DNA of 64,000 nt. It comes from Myxococcota bacterium. GTDB lineage: Bacteria > Myxococcota_A > Bradymonadia > UBA7976 > UBA1532. This document shows, in pieces, positions 42,035 through 50,959 of this stretch. The position numbers and the translations under genes were made by a program. The stretch is taken from assembly GCA_023150895.1 (NCBI GenBank), contig JAKLJY010000015.1, forward strand, positions 28,245-92,244, in the 5' to 3' direction. The notes under the pieces were generated by a model that had not been told where the DNA came from, did no database searches, and worked only from the letters and a program-made list of their open reading frames with translations. Position 1 is the stretch's first letter, and every line of letters starts with the position of its first letter.

Positions 42035-44734
42035 GTGCCGGTCTCCCCGCCCCTTCGCCCAGCCCCGTGCTCTCGTCCCCTCGCCCTCGCCGCCGCCCCG
42101 ATCCTGATCGCGCTGACCGCGCCGTTCGCGATCACCGGCTGCGGCGACTTCGAGGCCCGCGAGGGCATGCCGCGACCGTCGTCCGACCAGCCGGTGCAGC
42201 TGACGTTTCTGCACACATCGGACATCCACTCGCGCCTCTTGCCGTATGACCTGCAGCTCGCCGCCACCGACGAACGTCTGATCGAGCACTACGCGCCGGA
42301 GTCGCCGATCCTGAAAGCGACCACGCCGCTGGTTCAGATCGGCGGGGCGAGTCGAATGGCCTCGCTCATCAAACGCGAGCGAGAGCGCAGCCCGAACGTG
42401 ATGTGGGTGGACAGCGGCGACTGCTACCAGGGCGCGCCCATCTTCAACGCCTTCAGCGGCGAGGCCGAGACGCGCTTCCTGTCCCGCCTCGGCGCGGACG
42501 CCGTCGTCATCGGCAACCACGAGTTCGACAAGGGGCTCGACAACCTCGCCCGCCAATACGGCACGTGGGCGACGTTCCCGGTGCTCGCGGCGAACTATCG
42601 GTGGGACCGCGACGTCAAGGGCGCGCAGGAGATGGCGCGCATCACCAAGCCGTACGCCATCATGACGGCCGGCGGGCTGAAGGTCGGCATCATCGGCATG
42701 GCCAACCTGAGCTCGCTCAACAGTGCGGGTGAAGGCAACAACAGCCTCGGTTTCGCCCCCCTCGACGAGGTGGAGACCGTTCAGTTCTACATCGACGAGC
42801 TCGCCGGCGTCGTCGACCTCATCGGCATCACGAGCCACATGGGTCTGACCGGGCACGAGGGCCGCGTCGAGGACTACGAGGTCATCGACCGCACCGTCGG
42901 CCTCGACTTCGTCTTCGGCGGCCATCTGCACGTCGTCCTCGACCCCCCGCAGGTCCGCTTCGACAAGGCCGGCCGGCCGGTGGTCCTGACCCACAGCGGC
43001 GCGTTCATGAAATACCTCGGACGCCTCGACGTCGTCGCCGAGGATTCGGGAGATCCCTTCTTCGGCTGGGAGATCACCAGCCATCGCTACAATCTGTTCC
43101 CGGTCGACGAGTCGATCCCGGAGGACCCGGAGACGGTGCGTTTCCTCGAGCCCTACATCCTCGAGATGAACCGGGCCTTCGACCTCACGCGCCTCATCGC
43201 CTACGCACCGCGCATGATCCCGCGTTTCGGCCGCGAGAAGGCCAACTCCGAGCTCGGCAACATCGCCGCGGAGTCCATGGCCGACCGGCGCGGCGTCCAG
43301 GCCGACTTCGCGCTGACGAACACGCTCGGCATCCGCACGGACATCATCCGGGGTCCCATCACCCAGGACCAGATGTTCAACGTGTTCCCGTTCGACAACT
43401 TCGTCACCAAGATGTACCTGAGCGGCAGCGAGATCTGCGAGCTCATGTCCTTCGTCGCGCGCCGGAGCGCCGGCCGCGGCTGCCAGCCGCAGGCCCAGTT
43501 CTCGGACCGGGTGCACCTCAAGCTGAACTGCGTCGAAGCGGCCCCCGAGTGCAGCTTCGCCAGCGAGGTCGCCGTGCGAGACCAGGCGAAGTACGAGGCC
43601 TGCCTGGCCGCGGGGGGCGCCCTGACGACCTGCGACGTGCAGAGCCGACAGCCGGTCGATCCCCTGGCGATCTACCAGGTCGCCGTCAACGACTACATCT
43701 CGCGCGGTGGCTCGGGCTTCCGGGTGCTCAAGTTCAACAACGCCCGCGAGCCGACGGACATCAGCATCCGGGAGGCCGTCAGCGACCGCTTCCAGAGCTA
43801 TCCTTCCTGCCTCGACGCCTGCCTGAACGAGTGCACCGGCAAAGAGGGCTGCGCCGACCGGGTCAACGAGACGCTTCGCACGGCCTCCATCGCCCAGATC
43901 TCCACGTCCGACTGCGAGTCGCTGCCCAACTGCTACGCCGACGTCACGACGTATCACACCAACTTCTGTGGCGGCCGCGCGGAGCAGGACCCCCGCATCC
44001 TCTGCGCCGCGTTCGCCAACGTGCAGGCGCCGTCCCCGGACGCCGGCGGCGGCATCCCCGCGGTCGTCTACGCCGCGCTCGCCCCCTACTGCCGGCTCAT
44101 CAACGCGCAAGCGGCCGCCATGCCGGCCGGCACCGAGGTCCATGACGAGTGCTACCTGCTGCCGAAGGTCATCGAGTCCGCGGCGACGTATCAGGTCACC
44201 ATCGAACAGGCGTGGTCGTGGACGAAAGTCGCCCTCGCGCAGATGGGGCTCCCCGCGCCGAGCGATCTCTGCGAGTGCCGGATGGACGCCTCCGTCCGCG
44301 CCGATGCGGAGTGCCGCACCCTGTCCTGCGTCGTCGGCCGGGCCGATGATCGCATGGAGGCCGTCCTCTTCGACGAGTTCCAGATCGCGTGCCGGGCGTT
44401 CGGTGGGCGCTACAACGCCGACACCGAGGGCGGGCAGTGTCGCATCGAGGGCGTCTCGCCGGACGAGCTGAACATGGCCTGCGGTCAGATCGGCGGACGA
44501 TACGACGCCGCAGCGCGGGTGTGCGCCCTGCCGCTCCCGGCCGATCCGCAGGATGGCGAAGCCTTCGACACGCTGCAGGAGGCCTGCCGCCGCTTCGGCG
44601 GCGCCTGGGACGCCAGCACCGGCAAGTGCTCGCTCCCGCCGGAGGCGTCCACCGATCTCTGCGCCGCCCAGGCCCTCGCCAACCCCTGCGACGACGACGC
44701 GCTGTTGCCCGACGAGGACGAGGTGTCCAATTGA
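42035..44734 (+). CDS. 5'-nucleotidase family lipoprotein with Cys-rich extension
   Basis: An 899-residue lipoprotein (lipobox ITGC, Cys36; GTG start). The metallophosphoesterase domain has all metal motifs: D63/H65 in TSDIHS, SGDCYQG with D129, GNHEFD with N161/H162, a His in TSHMG and GGHLH. The 5'-nucleotidase C-terminal substrate domain follows (LTNTLGIRTDI, NVFPFDNFV, NDYISRGGSGF), interrupted by a Cys-rich insert. The last 300 residues are an unusual Cys-rich extension with repeated CRxFGGRY-like units. It should release phosphate from nucleotides or UDP-sugars at the cell surface. Confidence 0.88.
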   Translation: MPVSPPLRPAPCSRPLALAAAPILIALTAPFAITGCGDFEAREGMPRPSSDQPVQLTFLHTSDIHSRLLPYDLQLAATDERLIEHYAPESPILKATTPLVQIGGASRMASLIKRERERSPNVMWVDSGDCYQGAPIFNAFSGEAETRFLSRLGADAVVIGNHEFDKGLDNLARQYGTWATFPVLAANYRWDRDVKGAQEMARITKPYAIMTAGGLKVGIIGMANLSSLNSAGEGNNSLGFAPLDEVETVQFYIDELAGVVDLIGITSHMGLTGHEGRVEDYEVIDRTVGLDFVFGGHLHVVLDPPQVRFDKAGRPVVLTHSGAFMKYLGRLDVVAEDSGDPFFGWEITSHRYNLFPVDESIPEDPETVRFLEPYILEMNRAFDLTRLIAYAPRMIPRFGREKANSELGNIAAESMADRRGVQADFALTNTLGIRTDIIRGPITQDQMFNVFPFDNFVTKMYLSGSEICELMSFVARRSAGRGCQPQAQFSDRVHLKLNCVEAAPECSFASEVAVRDQAKYEACLAAGGALTTCDVQSRQPVDPLAIYQVAVNDYISRGGSGFRVLKFNNAREPTDISIREAVSDRFQSYPSCLDACLNECTGKEGCADRVNETLRTASIAQISTSDCESLPNCYADVTTYHTNFCGGRAEQDPRILCAAFANVQAPSPDAGGGIPAVVYAALAPYCRLINAQAAAMPAGTEVHDECYLLPKVIESAATYQVTIEQAWSWTKVALAQMGLPAPSDLCECRMDASVRADAECRTLSCVVGRADDRMEAVLFDEFQIACRAFGGRYNADTEGGQCRIEGVSPDELNMACGQIGGRYDAAARVCALPLPADPQDGEAFDTLQEACRRFGGAWDASTGKCSLPPEASTDLCAAQALANPCDDDALLPDEDEVSN

Positions 44735-46332
44735 AGCCCGCGTTGCCCGCCGCGCTCGCACTCCTGACCGGTCTGGCCGGTCTCGCCGCCGGCTGCGGCG
44801 AGCGCGCGTACGAAGAGACCCGGCCTCTGCTGCGCGCGTTTCGCGTGGCGTTCACCGCCGACACGGCCAAGGGCACCGCGGCAGACCCCCTGCCCTTCCC
44901 GAGCGCGGTCCCGGCCAAAGTCACGCTCTCCCTCGAGGCCCTGACGGCCGATGGCAAGCGCCTCGCGAGTTACAACGGCCGCGCCATCGTCTCCGTCGTC
45001 CCGGGCAGTATCGATGCCACCCAGCGCCGGGTGCAGTTCGTGAACGGTGTGCCGGCGGCGCCCGTGACGGTCGATTTGCGCTTCAGCTACGGTGAGACCA
45101 ACGTCTGGGTCGAAGACGCCGGCGAAGACGTCCTCACCGAGTGCGACAACGCGCTCGACGACGACGGCGACGGGCTGAAGGACCTCGCCGATCCCGACTG
45201 CCAGCGCGCCGAGCAACCGGCGAGCGCCAAGGCGTCGCTCGCGACGGGCATCTCGGAGACGCTCTTCTTCTCCGAGCCGCGCATCCGCGATCTCCAGTTC
45301 AGCCCGCGCTGCACCACCGACACGCCCCTCGGCGGCCAGAACGTGACCATCGAGACGGGCACGCTCATCTGCACGGGCACGACGCAGAGCGGCCTGTACG
45401 TGACGGATCTCGCCGGCGGCCCCGAGGGCTACAACTCGGTGTTCTTGTTCACGTTCTCGAATCCCGGCGGCGTGAAGCGCGGCGACCGCCTGTGCGGCAT
45501 CGCCGGCAACGCCGCAGAGTTCATCGCGAACACGCAGCTCAACTTTCCGAGCTACCAGAACGCCCGGGCCGACCGGCGATCGATTCTCGAGGGTCAGACG
45601 TACGTGCCCTGCGACCCCCCCGAGCCGGACCGCACGGGTGAGGGTGCGCTGCCGCTCCCCCACGTCCTGACGGCCGAGGACGTCAACGGGACCTCGGCCG
45701 TCGTGCCGCCCGACTTCTACCGGGTGTGCGGCCCCGGCGACACGGCGATCGAGGGCCTCGAAGACCCGACGGATTGCGACGCGGCCCGCCAGGCGACGCG
45801 CAACATCCCCCGCGAGCAGCAGCTCATCGACTGCCGGCGCGACAACTTCGCGATGGAGCCCTGGGAGCACGCCCTCGTGGCCATCGAGAACGTCACCATC
45901 GGGAACCGCTTCGAGAACTGCGACGTCAACGGCGACGGCTCCATCAGTCGCGGCGAGGGCGATCCGGAGGGGGCGTGCGACGAAGAGTGCGGCCTCGACC
46001 CGCTCTGCACCAACCTGCTCTCCCTCGAGCAGTACGGTCAGTTCGCCGCCGGCCTCGGGTGCACCGACACGCCGGCCCCCTCGCCCGACGCGCCCGACGC
46101 CGGCGCCGGCGACCCGACTGGCCCCACGGCGGCCACCTGCGCCGCCAAGGTCTACATCAGCACGCGCGACACCCTCGGCAAGTCGGGCTACGACGTCCGC
46201 AAGCACGAGGGGGAGAAGCTCGCCCGCATCGTCGGTCACCTGCGCCAGACCCAGCCCGGGGCCGGCGTGCAGACCATCTGGGTCATCGAGCCTCGCGCAC
46301 CGGAAGATTTCGTCTCGGGAGTCACGCCTTGA
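44731..46332 (+). CDS. Lipoprotein with calcium-loop motif and nuclease-associated OB-like region
   Basis: A 533-residue lipoprotein (lipobox AAGC, Cys22). Residues 138-157 form a Cys-flanked acidic loop (CDNALDDDGDGLKD) likely to bind calcium. Residues about 200-275 (VTIETGTLICTGT, GLYVTDL, FLFTFSNPGGVKRGD) resemble the OB-fold region found before the catalytic domain of extracellular nucleases such as ExeM; no nuclease domain is present. A DVNGDGSIS EF-like loop comes later. The TTG start at 44731 overlaps the 5'-nucleotidase stop (TTGA). Confidence 0.68.
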   Translation: MKPALPAALALLTGLAGLAAGCGERAYEETRPLLRAFRVAFTADTAKGTAADPLPFPSAVPAKVTLSLEALTADGKRLASYNGRAIVSVVPGSIDATQRRVQFVNGVPAAPVTVDLRFSYGETNVWVEDAGEDVLTECDNALDDDGDGLKDLADPDCQRAEQPASAKASLATGISETLFFSEPRIRDLQFSPRCTTDTPLGGQNVTIETGTLICTGTTQSGLYVTDLAGGPEGYNSVFLFTFSNPGGVKRGDRLCGIAGNAAEFIANTQLNFPSYQNARADRRSILEGQTYVPCDPPEPDRTGEGALPLPHVLTAEDVNGTSAVVPPDFYRVCGPGDTAIEGLEDPTDCDAARQATRNIPREQQLIDCRRDNFAMEPWEHALVAIENVTIGNRFENCDVNGDGSISRGEGDPEGACDEECGLDPLCTNLLSLEQYGQFAAGLGCTDTPAPSPDAPDAGAGDPTGPTAATCAAKVYISTRDTLGKSGYDVRKHEGEKLARIVGHLRQTQPGAGVQTIWVIEPRAPEDFVSGVTP

Positions 46333-47870
46333 ACCGCTCGCTCGGATTTGCCCTGGCCACCGCGGCCGCCCTCGCCCCCTGCGCGGCGCTCGCCGGCGAT
46401 TTCGTCGACACGCGCCTGGTCTTCATCGCCGGCGACGACGACTTCGCCCACGACGCGGGCACGACCATCCCTTCGAGCCCGACGACGGACATCGGCTCCC
46501 GGGTCGGGTACGATCAGTTCTACGACCAGCTCGACGGTAGCGAGACCGGCCGCGAGAGCCGGACGGCGCTGGTGCTCCACAAGGCGGTGGACGGGTACTT
46601 CCCCGGCCTGAAGACCGCCGCCGCCATTGTCCTCGAGCTGAATCACACCCGCCTGATGGCCGGTGATCCGCGCGCCCTGCAGGACGACGGGTCTTACATC
46701 CGCGCCACGCAGACGTTCGAGGCCGGCACGCTCGACGTGCTGTTGATGCCGTTTCGCTCCGACCGTCTGCGCCTCGGTTACCTCTGGGACATCACGTGGG
46801 GCGGCGACGGCACCTTCCCGGGAACGGCCCCGGTCCCGGGACTCAAGGTCTCGTGGGATGCCCCCCTGTACGGCACGTATGTCGGCATGAAGACCACCCG
46901 ACTGCCCTACAACACGGATGAAGAAGACGCGCGCAAGGGTCAGCTCGAAGCCTTTTTCGGCTTTTTCGGCGGCGCACGGATCGGCAACGAGGCCGACGGC
47001 CTCCGGGGTGACATCGGCCTCGGCAGCTTCCAGAAGGGCACCAACCCCAACGGCAGCGTCCGCGGCGAGCCCGTCACTTCCTGGGGGGCGTCGGCACGCG
47101 TGGCCTACATCGACGGCCTGCCGTTCACGCCGAACAACGACTTGCGCATCTACACGGCCGATCCGACCGTCCCGTTCACGGAGTGGGACGCCACGACCGA
47201 TACCCGCGCGTTCCGGGTGGCTGTCGAGGCGACGCGCGTCTCGCAGCTCCTCGAGGACCCGGACAGCGTCGGCGGCACCAAGGACGAGCCCGGGCTCGCG
47301 GGCGCGGGCTACGGCCTCGCGCAACTCGGCTTCTGGCGTCTCGGATTGACGGGCGTCTATCGCGACCTCGCCTTCATGCATTTCAACGGCCCCGGCACCG
47401 TGCATCGTTACCAGGCCGCGCCCGAGGACCTCGAACAGAACGCGGAGCTCACGGGCGTCCTCAGCGTGCAGTACCGCATCGCCGACTGGCACCTGACCCC
47501 CGGCCTCGAGCTCGGCGCGCAGCAGCCCGCCAGCGCCTCGAACCTCGTCCCGCAGGCGGGCATCCACGCCCCGTCGGTGCTCACCGGCCGCCGGACGGTG
47601 GTCTACCGCCGCGCAGACATGTTCGACGACACCGGCCTGACCTACCCGTCGATCATCCCCGACGGCAAGGACATCGTTCCCACGTTCGGCGGGCGTGTCT
47701 CGGCCCAGCTCGCGCTCGCTCGCGGCTTCGGCGTGACGGCGGCCTTCACGGTCCTGCAGGACGCCAACCGCGCCGAGCTCGTGCAAGACGAGCTGCAGGT
47801 CAACTCGCTGCGGACGTTCACCGACGCCCTCAGCTTCGGGGCCTCGTTGATGGCCCGGGCGGAGTTCTGA
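46329..47870 (+). CDS. Outer-membrane beta-barrel protein, first of a tandem pair
   Basis: A 513-residue protein with a signal peptide ending near ALA and strand-rich sequence ending in SFGASLMARAEF, a terminal Phe as in outer-membrane barrels. It is a paralog of the next gene: both begin GDFxDT, then FxAGDD, and share SDRLRLGY. It starts with TTG overlapping the previous stop (TTGA). Its place suggests a channel for products of the surface phosphatase. No known family is recognised. Confidence 0.72.
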   Translation: MNRSLGFALATAAALAPCAALAGDFVDTRLVFIAGDDDFAHDAGTTIPSSPTTDIGSRVGYDQFYDQLDGSETGRESRTALVLHKAVDGYFPGLKTAAAIVLELNHTRLMAGDPRALQDDGSYIRATQTFEAGTLDVLLMPFRSDRLRLGYLWDITWGGDGTFPGTAPVPGLKVSWDAPLYGTYVGMKTTRLPYNTDEEDARKGQLEAFFGFFGGARIGNEADGLRGDIGLGSFQKGTNPNGSVRGEPVTSWGASARVAYIDGLPFTPNNDLRIYTADPTVPFTEWDATTDTRAFRVAVEATRVSQLLEDPDSVGGTKDEPGLAGAGYGLAQLGFWRLGLTGVYRDLAFMHFNGPGTVHRYQAAPEDLEQNAELTGVLSVQYRIADWHLTPGLELGAQQPASASNLVPQAGIHAPSVLTGRRTVVYRRADMFDDTGLTYPSIIPDGKDIVPTFGGRVSAQLALARGFGVTAAFTVLQDANRAELVQDELQVNSLRTFTDALSFGASLMARAEF

Positions 47871-49456
47871 TGCGATCCCGCCCGCCCCTCCGTCTCGCGG
47901 CCTGCGCGGCGGCCCTCGCCCTGGCGGGACCCGCACAGGCCGGCGACTTCATGGACACGACCGTGACCTTCGTCGCCGGCGACGACAACGTGTTGGCCGG
48001 CGCCGGCGAAACGACGCCGTCGAGCCCCCGGATGGACTTCCGGCCGCGCACCGGCAACAGTCTCTTCTTCGAGAACTACAACACGCGCAACACCGGCGAG
48101 GAGACGCGCGGCAGTCTGGTCTTGTACAAGGAGTTCAGCGGGTTCTTCCCCCGCGTCGTGCCCGAGGCCGCCATGGTCCTCCAGTGGGACGCCAACCGGA
48201 ACGCCCGCGACATCGAGCAGTACCAGGCCACCGGCAATCGCAAACCCTACGGCGGTCTGCGCGACGACGGCAGCTACCTTGCGCTCCACTTCGACGGGGC
48301 CGACGTGCCCGATCCGGCGGATCCGAAGAGCAAACCTTCGCGCCTGAGCGTCGTGCTGTTCCCGGCAGACTCGGACCGACTCCGCCTCGGTTACTCGTGG
48401 GAGCTGACCTGGGGCGGTCGCGGCAGCTTCCTGCTCGCCAACTACGTGCCCGGCCTCATGGTGGGGTACAAATCGAAGGACTTCTACGCGTTCGGCGGCG
48501 CCAAGACGGCCCGCACGCAGCGTTTCACGGACAGTGATACCGATCCGCACAAGGACGAGAGCGAGACGATCTACGGCGTCCTCGGCGGGGCGGGCGTCCA
48601 TGTTCTGCCGCAGCTCCTCCTCGAGGCCGGCGGCGGGTACTTCGACAAGGGCACCATCCCCACCGAGCGCGGCAGCATCGAGGGCACCTGGTTGCGGCAG
48701 TTCGGCGGCAGCGCCCAGGTGACGTGGCACGACGGCATGGAGCCGAAGGTGCCGGTCGATACCAAGCTGCTGCGCAACGTCGGCGGCGAGCTGCGCGCCC
48801 GCGACTGGCGCCCGAAGACGTTCGGCTGGCTCGTCTCGGCCGAGGGCACGGTCACCAGCCAGGTCCTCGAGGCCACCGAGGGCGACAAGCCCAACGGCAA
48901 CACCCGGCGCGAGCAAGGGGTCGCCGGCGACATCAACGCGGCGCTGCAGAGCGGTCGCTGGACGTTCAGCTTGGACGTCGTGATGCGCAACCTGGCGTTT
49001 CTCGTTCAGGACACGCCGGGCGTCTATCCGTACGCGACGATCAGCGACGCGGTCGAGACGACGCCCGAACTCTTCGCGGCCGTCGGAGTGGACTACACGT
49101 TTCCGGAAATCCGGTTCGTGCCGGGCCTGTCCGTCGGCATCCAGCAGCCGGCGTCCTACCGGACGGACGATCGCTCGCTCTACCAGGGCGCCGTAACCTA
49201 CTTCCGCAAGTCGAAGAACGTCCTCGGCGAGACGCAGATCTTCCCCGGAACGCTGCCCTACGGCGAAGAGGTCGCGCCCCTGTTCGCGGGCAAGCTCTAC
49301 CTGCGCGAGTATCTCTCGGACCTCATGTCGGTGGTCCTGCAGGGGCAGTTGACGTACGACAACAACCAGGTCGTCAACGACCCGAACTCGGGCGCTCGCA
49401 AGTTCGAGAGCCCGCTGATTCTCGGTCTGAACGTCCTGGCGCAGGCCCGGTTCTGA
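47870..49456 (+). CDS. Outer-membrane beta-barrel protein, second of a tandem pair
   Basis: A 528-residue protein with a signal peptide (LAACAAALALAGPAQA) and a barrel-like body ending in GLNVLAQARF. It aligns with the previous gene through GDFMDT, VAGDDN, DSDRLRLGYSWELTWGG and VGIQQPAS. The ATG overlaps the preceding stop by one base. The pair arose by tandem duplication and has since diverged widely. Confidence 0.72.
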   Translation: MRSRPPLRLAACAAALALAGPAQAGDFMDTTVTFVAGDDNVLAGAGETTPSSPRMDFRPRTGNSLFFENYNTRNTGEETRGSLVLYKEFSGFFPRVVPEAAMVLQWDANRNARDIEQYQATGNRKPYGGLRDDGSYLALHFDGADVPDPADPKSKPSRLSVVLFPADSDRLRLGYSWELTWGGRGSFLLANYVPGLMVGYKSKDFYAFGGAKTARTQRFTDSDTDPHKDESETIYGVLGGAGVHVLPQLLLEAGGGYFDKGTIPTERGSIEGTWLRQFGGSAQVTWHDGMEPKVPVDTKLLRNVGGELRARDWRPKTFGWLVSAEGTVTSQVLEATEGDKPNGNTRREQGVAGDINAALQSGRWTFSLDVVMRNLAFLVQDTPGVYPYATISDAVETTPELFAAVGVDYTFPEIRFVPGLSVGIQQPASYRTDDRSLYQGAVTYFRKSKNVLGETQIFPGTLPYGEEVAPLFAGKLYLREYLSDLMSVVLQGQLTYDNNQVVNDPNSGARKFESPLILGLNVLAQARF

Positions 49457-49482
49457 CCGGGTCACCCACTCCGGAAGCGCCC

Positions 49483-50388
49483 GTGCGACGACGCCTGGCC
49501 ATCCTCGGGTTCCTCGTCCTCGGCGCGCTCATCGTCGGCGCCGGGTGGTGGTACGCCCACCGCAACGAACCCGTCATGCTGGTCCACCCGGCGTTGCCGC
49601 CGACGGCGTTTCCCGCGTGGCGCGCCCGCCTCGAGGCCGCGCCCCGGGTGCCACAGCCCTCCGACGACGCCCTCCGGGCCGCGTGGACGGCGTTGCACCG
49701 GGCCGAGGTCGAGGCGACCCGGGCCGTCGCGGGCAGCGCCCCGGGCGCGCCCTCGGAGAGCGTCGCCGCAGCCGCCCTCGCCTGGGAGACCGCCGCGCAG
49801 GGGGCCGTGCAGGAGACGACCCCGGAGCTCTTCGTGGACCTCGGCCGCCGATTCGCGCTCGACTTCGCGATGGCGATGCCGCCCGTCGTCGGACACTGCG
49901 CCGCGCGCGCCGTGGAGCCCGCGCAGTGCCTCGTCGACGCGGCGGATGATCCGAACGTCGCGCGGTACGTGCCCCTCGGTGGCCTCTTCATCGAGTTCGC
50001 GGCCCGCAATGGTTTCACCGAAGCCGGGCCGGGCGGCGCCGTGTTCGCGGCCGGTCGCGAGCCGCTCCTCGTCGCCGTCTACCTCGACCACTACACCCGC
50101 GCCGTTCGGGAGACACACCCCATCGAAGGTCTGCTCACGGCGGAGGAGATCGAGTGGCTGCATCGCTGGAAAGCCGAGTTCCAGCTCGACGGCAACGTCG
50201 ACCGTCGAGTGGAGGCGGCCCTCGCGCTCGCCCACGTCCCGGGCTACCCCGCAGCACTGAACGCGGGCGTCCTGCGGTATCACGCGGGGCAGTTCAGCGC
50301 CGCCGCTGCGCACTTCGGCCGCGCACCGGAGCCGATTGCGGCGCTGTACCGCCGCCTCGCCCTGCGGGCAGCCGACGACGAGCCCTGA
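49483..50388 (+). CDS. Membrane-anchored protein with TPR-like C-terminus
   Basis: A 301-residue protein with one N-terminal membrane helix (LAILGFLVLGALIVGAGWWY) and a helical periplasmic part. The end (YPAALNAGVLRYHAGQFSAAAAHFGRAP) looks like one or two TPR units. GGAAG precedes the GTG at 49483. I do not recognise the family. The gene runs 1 base short of the next one, so both probably belong to the transcript of the nucleotidase cluster. Confidence 0.62.
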   Translation: MRRRLAILGFLVLGALIVGAGWWYAHRNEPVMLVHPALPPTAFPAWRARLEAAPRVPQPSDDALRAAWTALHRAEVEATRAVAGSAPGAPSESVAAAALAWETAAQGAVQETTPELFVDLGRRFALDFAMAMPPVVGHCAARAVEPAQCLVDAADDPNVARYVPLGGLFIEFAARNGFTEAGPGGAVFAAGREPLLVAVYLDHYTRAVRETHPIEGLLTAEEIEWLHRWKAEFQLDGNVDRRVEAALALAHVPGYPAALNAGVLRYHAGQFSAAAAHFGRAPEPIAALYRRLALRAADDEP

Positions 50389-50389
50389 C

Positions 50390-50899
50390 GTGGATTACCG
50401 CATCTTTCAGCGGTCCTACGACACCTTCGCGAAGCGCTACGACGAGGTTTTCGAGGCGCAGCAGACGCCCAAGATCCTGGGCCTGCTCGATGCGGCGGGC
50501 CCGGCGCCCGCGGGGCTGCGGCTCGATGTCGGCGCGGGAACCGGCCTGTTCAACCGGCTCAGCGGTTGGGGCTGCGTCGAGGTGGACGTCTCCCGCGCGA
50601 TGCTCCGGACGCCCGTCCGAGCGCGTTGCGTGCAGGCGGATCTCGCCCGCTTGCCCTTTGCCGACGGCGCCGCGGGTGCCGTGGTCTCGGTGACGTCGTT
50701 GATCGACTTCGAGCCGGACGTGCCGGCCTTGGCGGAATGGGCCCGGGTGCTGCGGCCGGGCGGGCTCCTGTTGCTCAGCGTGCTCAAACGGGAGAACCTG
50801 CCGGCCCTCGAGGCGGCCCTCGGCCGGACCGGTTTCGAGGCCCGGGCGACACCGGATCTCGGCCCCGACTGGGGATTCGTCGGCCACCGCGCCGGGTGA
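50390..50899 (+). CDS. Class I SAM-dependent methyltransferase
   Basis: A 169-residue small methyltransferase. Motif I is DVGAGTG near residue 47, followed by a VDVSRAML acidic strand, ADLARLPFADGAAGAVVSV (motif II) and the post-II helix VLRPGGLLLLSVLKRE. The GTG start is one base after the previous stop. The fold lacks most of the usual C-terminal strands; the substrate is unknown. Confidence 0.82.
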   Translation: MDYRIFQRSYDTFAKRYDEVFEAQQTPKILGLLDAAGPAPAGLRLDVGAGTGLFNRLSGWGCVEVDVSRAMLRTPVRARCVQADLARLPFADGAAGAVVSVTSLIDFEPDVPALAEWARVLRPGGLLLLSVLKRENLPALEAALGRTGFEARATPDLGPDWGFVGHRAG

Positions 50900-50959
50900 A
50901 CGCGGACCCCGCCCTCCAGACCCCGCCGGCAGCCGTCGTATCGAGCGGTGAGGACACCC

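Noticed and set aside
41720..44761. A 1013-codon minus-strand open frame
   Set aside because: Antisense of the 5'-nucleotidase, which has complete metal-site motifs.
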